In this document: positions 1 through 4,702 of the stretch, piece after piece
Layout of the letters: each line of letters starts with the position of its first letter
How positions within the stretch are numbered: position 1 is the first letter of the stretch
Assembly (NCBI GenBank): GCA_001800515.1
Contig: MGVN01000105.1
Coordinates: 1 to 7,213 of the forward strand
Direction: 5' to 3'
Origin: Elusimicrobia bacterium RIFOXYB2_FULL_49_7
GTDB taxonomy: Bacteria > Fibrobacterota > OXYB2-FULL-49-7
DNA: 7,213 nucleotides
Program-made: the position numbers and the translations under genes
Notes under the pieces: generated by a model
What the model saw: the letters and a program-made list of their open reading frames with translations, nothing else
What the model was told of the DNA's origin: nothing
Databases searched by the model: none

Positions 1-398
1 GCGTGCTCGGCAAAGGCAGCAAGGAGCGCATCGTGCCTATCGGCGACCAGAGCCTGTCGGTCGTGCGCACGTACACGCAGGAGCGCCAGCTGGTGCTGCG
101 CAAATATCCCGCAGGCGACACGAAAGCCCTTTTTCTCAATACGCGCGGTAAACGCATTACCGCGCGCGGCGCGCGCAAGCGCCTGCACGAGTGGTTCATC
201 ACCGCGGGATTTCAGAAGAAGGTGAGCCCGCACACCCTGCGTCACACATTCGCGACGCATTTGCTCGACCGCGGCTGCGACCTGCGGAGCGTACAGGAAA
301 TGCTGGGCCACCGCAGCCTGGCCACCACACAGATATACACCCATGTCACTGCCGAGAGCCTCAAGCGTGTGTATGAAAAGGCGCATCCGCGCGCATAG
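1..398 (+). CDS. Tyrosine recombinase (XerC/XerD type), C-terminal part
   Basis: This is the catalytic C-terminal half of a tyrosine recombinase; the gene begins upstream and its reading frame enters at base 3. Numbering visible residues from base 3, the beta-hairpin lysine motif GKGSKER (Lys4), the His-x-x-Arg box HTLRH (His77, Arg80), the second histidine in LGHRS (His103) and the tyrosine nucleophile in QIYTHV (Tyr112) are all present. The Arg80-His103-Tyr112 spacings (23 and 9 residues) match XerD. The first catalytic arginine and the DNA-binding N-domain lie outside the window. Such enzymes cut and rejoin DNA through a 3'-phosphotyrosine intermediate; XerC/D resolve chromosome dimers at dif. 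The short tail after the tyrosine and the housekeeping neighbour favour a Xer protein over a phage integrase, but XerC and XerD cannot be told apart here. The gene at 441 follows after 42 bases, probably in the same transcript. Confidence 0.93.
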   Translation, partial: VLGKGSKERIVPIGDQSLSVVRTYTQERQLVLRKYPAGDTKALFLNTRGKRITARGARKRLHEWFITAGFQKKVSPHTLRHTFATHLLDRGCDLRSVQEMLGHRSLATTQIYTHVTAESLKRVYEKAHPRA

Positions 399-440
399 AT
401 TCATTTAGACACTGTCGCGTCTCAGTAAAGGCCGATCATT

Positions 441-1346
441 ATGCATGAAAGAGTACGTCTCCTGATGGAAGAAACAGGCTGCGAGCAGGGCGAAGCCGAA
501 CTCGCGCTTGAGCTGGCAGGCCAGGACCTGGAAAAGGCTATCCGCACTATCGAAAGCCTGCTGCGCCATATCTCCGCCCTCAGGGGGAAACTGCATTTTG
601 TCGACAAGAATCTCTACGGGCTGCTTCTCGTCATCATCAATACGAAAACGCAGGAGATACTCAGGCTGCGCAGCGTAGTGTCGTACAACCCCGCGCTCTA
701 TGAAAATTCTCCTACCATGGACTGGTATGCTCTTGAAAAGCTGATCTTCTCGTACCGCCTCGATGAGGGCAGCCTGCCGGATTACACGCAGGACATTGAA
801 CAGAAATTATATACCCGCCTTACCGAGCAGAGGGAAAACCTTGCGAAAGCTGAAGTAGAGAATTTCGAGCGCCTGCTCGCTGAGCTGTTCGCTCCGGAGA
901 AGGTTATGGTCACCCTTCATATGGAAGAGTTGAACCTTGCCCAGTTCCGGCGCCTGCCGAAAGGCGAGGCGGTCTCCAGCGTGCCGTCAGCCGAACCTGA
1001 ATACGAGCCCGGGGGCGTGTGCCTTGAGGTGGAACTTCTGGAAGATAAGGGCGACGGGAAAGAGGTAATGTCCCTTGAAGAGGGGGAGGTTATTCTCTCG
1101 AAGATCGTGGACACGAGGGATATAGCGCATTACCTGGGGCATCTTATCGGAAGCCATAGTGACGGGGTAAGCGCTCCGCTGCCCGCGGTGGTGAGAAAAA
1201 TATCGGTGAGTGACCCGGACTCCGAGGTGCAGGTATCGTATGCGCCCGGCATCCTGGGGATAGCAAAAGTGAAAAACGGTATGCGCGTGAAGATATTGGA
1301 AACAAAAGCGATGCCGTGGTGGAAACGCATTATCCCGTGGTCGTAG
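441..1346 (+). CDS. Uncharacterised 301-residue protein with UBA-like N-terminus
   Basis: I do not recognise the full-length family. Residues about 4-41 (RVRLLMEETGC, then ALELAGQDLEKAIRTIE) have the helix pattern of the UBA-like domains of EF-Ts and of archaeal and eukaryotic NAC: a Leu-Met-x-x-Thr/Ala-Gly segment, then a Gly-x-Asp-Leu-x-x-Ala-Ile segment. The middle (about 50-150) is a mixed alpha/beta region containing LYGLLLVIIN and an acidic helical stretch with EQRENLAKAEVENFERLLAEL. The C-terminal part (about 235-301) looks beta-rich and ends in a tryptophan-rich basic tail, PWWKRIIPWS, which could touch membrane or nucleic acid. There is no signal peptide or clear transmembrane helix, so a cytoplasmic protein is likely. 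The ATG start is supported by AAAGG at 427-431. It lies 42 bases after the recombinase and converges on mazG. A regulatory, translation-linked or protein-binding role is possible but only inferred. Confidence 0.85.
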   Translation: MHERVRLLMEETGCEQGEAELALELAGQDLEKAIRTIESLLRHISALRGKLHFVDKNLYGLLLVIINTKTQEILRLRSVVSYNPALYENSPTMDWYALEKLIFSYRLDEGSLPDYTQDIEQKLYTRLTEQRENLAKAEVENFERLLAELFAPEKVMVTLHMEELNLAQFRRLPKGEAVSSVPSAEPEYEPGGVCLEVELLEDKGDGKEVMSLEEGEVILSKIVDTRDIAHYLGHLIGSHSDGVSAPLPAVVRKISVSDPDSEVQVSYAPGILGIAKVKNGMRVKILETKAMPWWKRIIPWS

Positions 1347-1367
1347 GCCAGAGCCTACTTTTCGGAT
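1343..1367 (+). terminator. Hairpin terminator shared by convergent stop codons
   Basis: A perfect 6-bp stem (GTAGGC 1343-1348 with GCCTAC 1353-1358, loop CAGA) is followed on the plus strand by TTTTCGGATTTTT. The TAG stop of the upstream gene (1344-1346) lies in the left arm. The stop codon of mazG (CTA on the plus strand, 1355-1357) lies in the right arm. The T-rich tract exists only on the plus-strand side, so it should end the 441-1346 transcript. The same T-rich sequence read on the other strand encodes the lysine-rich tail of MazG. Confidence 0.55.
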
Positions 1368-1813
1368 TTTTGTTTCTGTTTTTTGAGTTTCTTTCTGCGT
1401 TTTTCCTGATCTTTGATGAGTTGCCATTGGGAAACGACTTGGCCGGGGGTGGAGAGGGAGGGTTTTTTCCTGCCGAAAACGTGGGGATGTCTGCGGATAA
1501 GTTTTTTGTTGAGCGTGCGCACCACATCTGCAATGGTGAATGCACCGCGTTCCTGCGCTACCTGGCTGTGGAAAACGACCTGAAGCAGTATGTCGCCAAG
1601 CTCTTCCTCGAGGTTCTCCCAGTCGCGTTTTCTGACAGCCTGTTTTACTTCTTTGGCTTCAGAAAAAAGATGGGGCAGCAGGCTGGCATGCGTCTGATGC
1701 TTGTCCCAGGGGCAGCCGTCAGGGCTGCGCAGCCGTGACATAATGGCAACGAGCTGCTTGAAGAGGCGCGGAGCTGAGTGTGGTGTTTTCGGCATAAGCG
1801 GTTTCTTTGACAT
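1355..1813 (-). CDS. mazG: MazG family nucleoside triphosphate pyrophosphohydrolase
   Basis: MazG-type enzymes hydrolyse nucleoside triphosphates to monophosphate plus pyrophosphate, cleaning the nucleotide pool. The 152-residue product carries the family signature in order: LRSPDGCPWDKHQTH (28-42), the metal-binding helix SEAKEV (51-56), EELGDILLQVVFHSQVA (70-86) and RRHPHVFG (107-114). The length fits one MazG domain; E. coli MazG has two in 263 residues. In E. coli the metal helix reads EEAYE, and here the first glutamate is Ser51, while Glu52, Glu55, Glu71 and Asp74 are kept. The end (about 138-152) is very lysine-rich. The ATG at 1813 has no clear ribosome-binding site; Met7 (1795) has only a purine-rich AAAGAAA upstream and is an alternative start. 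The gene converges with 441-1346 (8 bases between stops) and diverges from the receiver gene. Confidence 0.92.
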   Translation of the reverse strand: MSKKPLMPKTPHSAPRLFKQLVAIMSRLRSPDGCPWDKHQTHASLLPHLFSEAKEVKQAVRKRDWENLEEELGDILLQVVFHSQVAQERGAFTIADVVRTLNKKLIRRHPHVFGRKKPSLSTPGQVVSQWQLIKDQEKRRKKLKKQKQKSEK

Positions 1814-1835
1814 TTATAGTAATAAATGATATATT
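1807..1835 (+). promoter_or_regulatory. Sigma70-type promoter for the receiver gene
   Basis: TTGACA (1807-1812, exact consensus), a 17-base spacer and TATATT (1830-1835) point towards the receiver gene at 1901. The -35 hexamer covers the first codon of mazG on the opposite strand. Expected transcription start is near 1842, giving a leader of about 60 bases. Confidence 0.65.
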
Positions 1836-1860
1836 ATTTCAGACAAAATTACAAATTCAA
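1831..1860 (-). promoter_or_regulatory. Possible mazG promoter overlapping the divergent one
   Basis: On the minus strand TTGAAT (1855-1860) is followed after 18 bases by TAATAT (1831-1836), directed at mazG. Its -10 covers the -10 of the divergent promoter, so the two would compete for polymerase. Initiation about 7 bases downstream would leave only some 10 bases before the 1813 ATG. That suggests either near-leaderless translation or use of the later ATG at 1795. Confidence 0.4.
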
Positions 1861-1900
1861 TAACGCGTAACTGAGACGCAAAGATAAGAGGTGGGAGCAT

Positions 1901-2281
1901 ATGGACAGCAACAAACTGCGAATTCTTGTTGTTGACGATGACACGGAAGTTCTGGAATTTCTGAAGGCGTTTTTCGAGAAGTTTCATTATGAAACGATCG
2001 TGGCGAGCACGCCGAAGGAAGGGATGCGCCAGCTGGTGGTCAATCCCCCAGACCTGGTCCTGCTTGACATTATGATGCCGGAAAAAGACGGTTTGACGAT
2101 GCTCAAAGAGATAAAAGAACTCGACAAGGAAGTATCCGTTGCCATGATCACCGCGTACAAAGACGCAGAACGGGTGATCGAAGCGTTCCGGCTCGGCGCG
2201 ATGGATTGCCTGCTCAAGCCCTTCAATCTTGATTACATTACGAACAGCGTGCTTCCGCGCGTGAGAGTTCGTCCGAAATAA
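1901..2281 (+). CDS. Stand-alone response-regulator receiver protein (CheY-like)
   Basis: The 126-residue product is essentially one receiver domain. It has the acidic pocket VVDDD (Asp12, Asp13), the phospho-acceptor Asp56 in LLDIMMP, the switch threonine Thr84 in MITAY and the conserved Lys106 in LLKPF. Only about 17 residues follow KPF, so there is no DNA-binding or enzymatic output domain. It would be phosphorylated by a histidine kinase and act by protein-protein contact, as in chemotaxis or a phosphorelay. No kinase or chemotaxis gene is in the window, so the partner is unknown. The start is well supported: GAGGTG (1888-1893) lies 7 bases before the ATG, and a strong promoter-like signal lies further upstream. 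tRNA-Leu begins 27 bases after the stop, so the two could be co-transcribed. Confidence 0.95.
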   Translation: MDSNKLRILVVDDDTEVLEFLKAFFEKFHYETIVASTPKEGMRQLVVNPPDLVLLDIMMPEKDGLTMLKEIKELDKEVSVAMITAYKDAERVIEAFRLGAMDCLLKPFNLDYITNSVLPRVRVRPK

Positions 2282-2289
2282 CAGTTCTT

Positions 2290-2295
2290 TATATT
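2290..2295 (+). promoter_or_regulatory. Possible -10 element for tRNA-Leu
   Basis: TATATT lies 13 bases before the tRNA 5' end, a suitable distance. The matching -35 position (about 2267-2272, inside the end of the receiver gene) is a poor match, so this is a weak call. Read-through from the receiver promoter is the alternative. Confidence 0.25.
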
Positions 2296-2308
2296 GTGTG
2301 ACAGACAC

Positions 2309-2392
2309 GCCGAGGTGGTGGAATTGGCAGACACGCAGGTCTCAGAAGCCTGTGGCCGCAAGGCTATGCGAGTTCAAGTCTCGCCCTCGGCA
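2309..2392 (+). tRNA. tRNA-Leu (anticodon CAG)
   Basis: This 84-base gene folds as a class II tRNA. The acceptor stem is GCCGAGG (2309-2315) with CCTCGGC (2385-2391), discriminator A at 2392. The D-arm region contains TGGTGGAATTGGCAGACAC. The anticodon stem is CAGGT/GCCTG with loop CTCAGAA, giving anticodon CAG at 2343-2345, which reads CUG. The long variable arm is GCC-GCAA-GGC (2355-2364). The T stem is GCGAG/CTCGC (2368-2372, 2380-2384) with loop TTCAAGT. The long variable arm and A discriminator fit leucine. No CCA is encoded; TTTT follows directly, so CCA must be added by nucleotidyltransferase. Confidence 0.96.
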
Positions 2393-2552
2393 TTTTCCCA
2401 AATCAGCCTTTATTTCTACTGCGGAAATAATCTGCGGGCTGCAACTTCAAAATCTTTGGCTCATGTAGCTTCGCTACACATCGCCAAAGATTTTTTCGTT
2501 TCGCTCCGCATATTATTTCCTCGCTACGAAAACAGGCTGATTTGGGAAAATG
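2391..2552. repeat. 162-bp nested inverted-repeat element abutting tRNA-Leu
   Basis: The outer arms are a perfect 19-bp inverted repeat: CATTTTCCCAAATCAGCCT (2391-2409) and its complement (2534-2552). Further pairs nest inside: GGAAATAAT (2423-2431) with ATTATTTCC (2512-2520), extended with mismatches by TGCGG/CCGCA; AAAATCTTTGGC (2449-2460) with 2483-2494; and TGTAGC (2464-2469) with GCTACA (2473-2478) at the tip. The whole stretch can therefore fold as one imperfect hairpin. The left arm starts on the last two bases of the tRNA. It has no coding capacity and resembles a non-autonomous palindromic element (MITE-like) or a very large terminator structure. TCGCT recurs three times in the right half (2471, 2501, 2521). 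Confidence 0.85.
2449..2496. terminator. Terminator-like core of the inverted-repeat element
   Basis: The 12-bp pairing AAAATCTTTGGC/GCCAAAGATTTT, with the smaller TGTAGC-TTC-GCTACA hairpin at its tip, ends in six Ts (2491-2496) on the plus strand and in four Ts on the minus strand. It could stop the tRNA-Leu transcript and, less strongly, transcripts from the other side. Confidence 0.45.
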
Positions 2553-2609
2553 TCTGTGACAGATAAACAACTTGAAAACACATATATCTTATTGCGTGTG
2601 TGTGCTGTT

Positions 2610-2632
2610 CCCCCTCTTTGCTAAAGAGGGGG
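2610..2632. repeat. G/C-rich perfect hairpin upstream of smpB
   Basis: CCCCCTCTTT (2610-2619) pairs exactly with AAAGAGGGGG (2623-2632) around the loop GCT. No T tract follows on the plus strand. The minus strand reads CCCCCTCTTT-AGC-AAAGAGGGGG and then AACAGC, so it is not a clear terminator in either direction. A similar C-rich/G-rich pair recurs at 2673-2694, which suggests related dispersed hairpins. Confidence 0.6.
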
Positions 2633-2672
2633 TGAGGGGAGTTGCGAAGTTGGATGGGAGGAAGGGCTAGGG

Positions 2673-2699
2673 CCCCTCTTCTTCGAAATAGGGGGAAGG
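2673..2699 (+). promoter_or_regulatory. Hairpin overlapping the smpB ribosome-binding region
   Basis: CCCCT (2673-2677) can pair with AGGGG (2690-2694), with TTCGAA in the loop. The right arm runs directly into GGGGGAAGG (2691-2699), the only Shine-Dalgarno-like sequence for smpB (ATG at 2710). Pairing would partly hide it, so a structure-dependent effect on smpB translation is conceivable. This is inference from sequence only. Confidence 0.35.
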
Positions 2700-2709
2700 T
2701 AAAACAACT

Positions 2710-3174
2710 ATGGATAAAAAGATAGTTTCTACTAATCGGAAGGCGTTCCATGAGTATGAGATATTGGACCGATATGACGCGGGGCTTGTGCTCGACGGGT
2801 ATGAAGTGAAGTCTATCCGGCAGGGGAACGTGAACCTTACGGATGGGTTTGTTTCGTTCAAAAAGGACGAGGCGTTTTTGGAAAATATTCATATTGCTCC
2901 CTATGCGCAGCAGTCTACCCACGTGCAGGATTATAACTCGCGCAGGAAAAGAAAGCTGCTCATGCATAAGCAGGAGATCGTGCGTCTTTATCACCGGGTA
3001 CGGGAAAAAGGGCTGACGCTCATTCCGATCGAGCTCTATTTCTCTGAACATGGCTTCGCCAAGATCAACCTCGGCCTCGGCAAGGGAAAGCGCACCCATG
3101 ATAAACGCGAATCCATCAAGCGTAAAGAAATAGACCGGGAACTCCGGCAGGAACATAAGGCAAGAAACAGATAA
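2710..3174 (+). CDS. smpB: SsrA-binding protein SmpB
   Basis: SmpB binds the tRNA-like end of tmRNA and carries it into stalled ribosomes for trans-translation. The 154-residue length is typical. Family blocks appear in order: NRKAFHEYEI (9-18), GLVLDGYEVKSIRQG (25-39), the NLTDGFV segment, HIAPY (61-65), RKRKLLMHKQEI, GLTLIPIELYF and GLGKGKRTHDKRE. It ends in the basic C-terminal tail that forms a helix in the mRNA channel. The start is set by homology (short MDKKIVSTNRKA lead-in) and by GGAAGG at 2694-2699, about 10 bases upstream. No tmRNA gene is visible in the window. The next gene starts 62 bases downstream in the same direction and may share the transcript, although a hairpin lies between them. 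Confidence 0.98.
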   Translation: MDKKIVSTNRKAFHEYEILDRYDAGLVLDGYEVKSIRQGNVNLTDGFVSFKKDEAFLENIHIAPYAQQSTHVQDYNSRRKRKLLMHKQEIVRLYHRVREKGLTLIPIELYFSEHGFAKINLGLGKGKRTHDKRESIKRKEIDRELRQEHKARNR

Positions 3175-3181
3175 TCGCCGT

Positions 3182-3205
3182 GCAGGCAAGTGCTGCACTG
3201 CCTGC
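3182..3205. repeat. Hairpin between smpB and the aldolase-family gene
   Basis: GCAGGCA (3182-3188) pairs with TGCCTGC (3199-3205), and GTG-CTG-CAC continues the stem after one bulged A. No T tract follows, so it is not a standard intrinsic terminator. It could stabilise an mRNA end or modulate read-through into the next gene. Confidence 0.5.
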
Positions 3206-3236
3206 GGGATTTATTCGAAAGTGGAGGATCATTCAA

Positions 3237-4232
3237 ATGACGTCTATTATGAAAGAGAAAGACAACGGGGAGTCGTGGCTTACGTACAGGCCTGAGATCA
3301 AGATCGTCGATTGCACGGTGCGCGACGGCGGGCTGATGAACAGTCATAAATTCGACGACGCGTTCGTCAAGGCGGTCTACGACACCTGTGTCGCCGCGGG
3401 TGTACAGTACATGGAACTCGGCTACAAGGCATCAAAGAAAATATTCTCTCCCGTAGAGAACGGGCCGTGGAAGTTCTGCGACGAGGATGTGCTCCGCCGG
3501 ATCGTGGGCGATAACAAAACCGCCATGAAACTCTGCGTGATGGCTGACGCGGAACGCACCGACTATCACACGGATATCCTTCCTAAGGACAAAAGCGTTA
3601 TTGATTGCATACGAGTGGCAACGTATATCCACCAGATCCCTACGGCCATCGATATGATAAAGGACGCGCATGATAAGGGGTATGAGACGACCGTGAATCT
3701 TATGTCGATCTCTGTGGTCAATTATGTCGACATAGACAGGGCGCTGGAAGTGCTGGCAAAAACGCCGGTCGACACTATTTATCTTGTCGACAGCTTCGGT
3801 TCGCTTTACTCGGAGCAGATCCGGGAACTGACGCTCAAATTCATGAACGCGGTGAAGGGCACGGGAAAACAGATAGGCATTCACGCGCATAACAACCAGC
3901 AGCTTGCATACGCGAATACCATTGAAGCGTTGATACTCGGCGCGAACCGGCTTGATGCGACGATCGCAGGGCTTGGCCGCGGAGCAGGGAACTGCCCGCT
4001 CGAGCTTCTTATCGGTTTTCTGAAGAACCCCAAGTTCGACGTGCGCCCGGTACTGAGCAGCATAGAGAAACTCTTCCTTCCGCTCCAGAAGCAGTTTGAA
4101 TGGGGATATTCCATCCCGTACATGATCACCGGACAGTTGAACGAGCATCCGCGCGAAGCCATCAAATTGCGCGCAGGCGAGAAAAAAGACTCCTACCTCG
4201 AGTTCTACGACATGATGATGCAGGAAGATTAA
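3237..4232 (+). CDS. DRE-TIM metallolyase (aldolase catalytic domain family)
   Basis: The 331-residue product is a TIM-barrel enzyme of the HMG-CoA lyase / 4-hydroxy-2-oxovalerate aldolase superfamily. These enzymes use a divalent metal to break or form C-C bonds next to a carboxylate. Visible markers are VDCTVRDGG (24-32, Arg29 and metal ligand Asp30), MELGYKA (59-65), LVDSFGSLY (183-191), the metal-binding IHAHNN (His216, His218) and GLGRGAGNCPLE (245-256). The chosen ATG is preceded by GGAGGA (3223-3228) with 8 bases spacing; an in-frame GTG at 3180 lacks such a site. The C-terminal region (after about 265) lacks the larger communication or regulatory domain of DmpG or isopropylmalate synthase. 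No acetaldehyde dehydrogenase (DmpF-like) partner is adjacent, so a classical meta-cleavage role is not supported. The substrate is unknown. Confidence 0.9.
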   Translation: MTSIMKEKDNGESWLTYRPEIKIVDCTVRDGGLMNSHKFDDAFVKAVYDTCVAAGVQYMELGYKASKKIFSPVENGPWKFCDEDVLRRIVGDNKTAMKLCVMADAERTDYHTDILPKDKSVIDCIRVATYIHQIPTAIDMIKDAHDKGYETTVNLMSISVVNYVDIDRALEVLAKTPVDTIYLVDSFGSLYSEQIRELTLKFMNAVKGTGKQIGIHAHNNQQLAYANTIEALILGANRLDATIAGLGRGAGNCPLELLIGFLKNPKFDVRPVLSSIEKLFLPLQKQFEWGYSIPYMITGQLNEHPREAIKLRAGEKKDSYLEFYDMMMQED

Positions 4233-4380
4233 GCGTGATATGAGACAACAAGCACACGGAGATCAGCCGTGAACCCGTCAGGAACTCAAATCAAAGAACA
4301 ACTATCATGCATCATACGCGTCTAATGTGGACAGCATAGTACGCCTGAACAGCTTCTTGGGATTTGAAATAGCCTTTGAC

Positions 4381-4404
4381 GTCATTGCGGTGAACAGGAA
4401 TCCA
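4381..4404. repeat. Degenerate copy of the TGGAT/ATGAC hairpin family
   Basis: GTCATT (4381-4386) and AATCCA (4399-4404) match the two ends of the intact hairpin at 4487-4517, in the same orientation, but the sequence between them no longer forms the long stem. I read it as a decayed copy; chance similarity is possible. Confidence 0.35.
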
Positions 4405-4428
4405 GTCTCGACGTTAGCTGCATCTGTC

Positions 4429-4454
4429 TGGATACCGGCTTCCGCCGGTATGAC
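4429..4454 (+). repeat. Hairpin repeat copy 1 (TGGAT...ATGAC)
   Basis: The flanks TGGAT and ATGAC enclose the stem ATACCGGC (4432-4439) with GCCGGTAT (4444-4451), loop TTCC. It belongs to the same family as the copies at 4487 and 4531, with a different but fully paired stem. Confidence 0.75.
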
Positions 4455-4486
4455 GGATAATTTGAATCTGTTGAAAAAGTGTTTTT

Positions 4487-4517
4487 GTCATTCCCGAATG
4501 TCTCTGTCGGGAATCCA
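4487..4517 (-). repeat. Hairpin repeat copy 2 (inverted orientation)
   Basis: ATTCCCGA (4490-4497) pairs with TCGGGAAT (4507-4514) around a 9-base loop. The flanks read GTCAT...ATCCA, the complement of the TGGAT...ATGAC flanks of copies 1 and 3, so this copy is inverted. Its length of 31 bases equals copy 3. Confidence 0.8.
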
Positions 4518-4530
4518 CATCCGACGATAA

Positions 4531-4561
4531 TGGATCCCCGACTACGGCCTTCGGGGATGAC
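4531..4561 (+). repeat. Hairpin repeat copy 3 (TGGAT...ATGAC)
   Basis: ATCCCCGA (4534-4541) pairs with TCGGGGAT (4551-4558) around a 9-base loop, between TGGAT and ATGAC. Compared with copy 2, one base pair has changed on both strands (T-A to C-G), so pairing is kept. Confidence 0.8.
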
Positions 4562-4702
4562 ATAAGGCAGAAAACAGGGGGTTTTTCAACAGCCTCAATT
4601 TGGACAGCAACTATTATGTATAAAGTTTTGGCAATGGCAGTCATTATGTGCAGTACTGTCCCCTTCCTGCAGGCTGACACACAGGAGCGAGGAGATGTCC
4701 CT

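Larger units (their letters stand above)
4468..4592. mobile_element. Putative MITE-like element with 11-bp terminal inverted repeats
   Basis: CTGTTGAAAAA (4468-4478) and TTTTTCAACAG (4582-4592) form a perfect 11-bp inverted repeat around 125 bases. Inside are two hairpin repeats in opposite orientation (4487-4517 and 4531-4561). There is no transposase gene. This could be a non-autonomous element or a nested pile of dispersed repeats. I see no flanking target duplication immediately outside the ends. Confidence 0.5.

Noticed and set aside
1..2392. Integrated element using tRNA-Leu as attachment site with the tyrosine recombinase as its integrase
   Set aside because: The recombinase is Xer-like, lies about 2 kb from the tRNA with housekeeping genes between, and no second copy of the tRNA 3' end is found in the window.
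2294..2566. Open frame across tRNA-Leu and the inverted-repeat element
   Set aside because: It runs through the tRNA gene and both arms of a palindrome, has no ribosome-binding site and no protein-like composition.
3432..4148. 238-codon minus-strand frame opposite the aldolase-family gene
   Set aside because: It is a shadow of a gene with intact catalytic motifs on the plus strand; no promoter or ribosome-binding site was seen for it.
4255..4271. Terminator for the aldolase-family gene (CACGG/CCGTG)
   Set aside because: The stem is only 5 bp and no T tract follows, so it cannot be supported as an intrinsic terminator.
4327..4530. 67-codon plus-strand frame in the repeat spacer
   Set aside because: Its translation (IPASAGMTDN style) is the usual by-product of TGGAT/ATGAC hairpin repeats, with no start signal.
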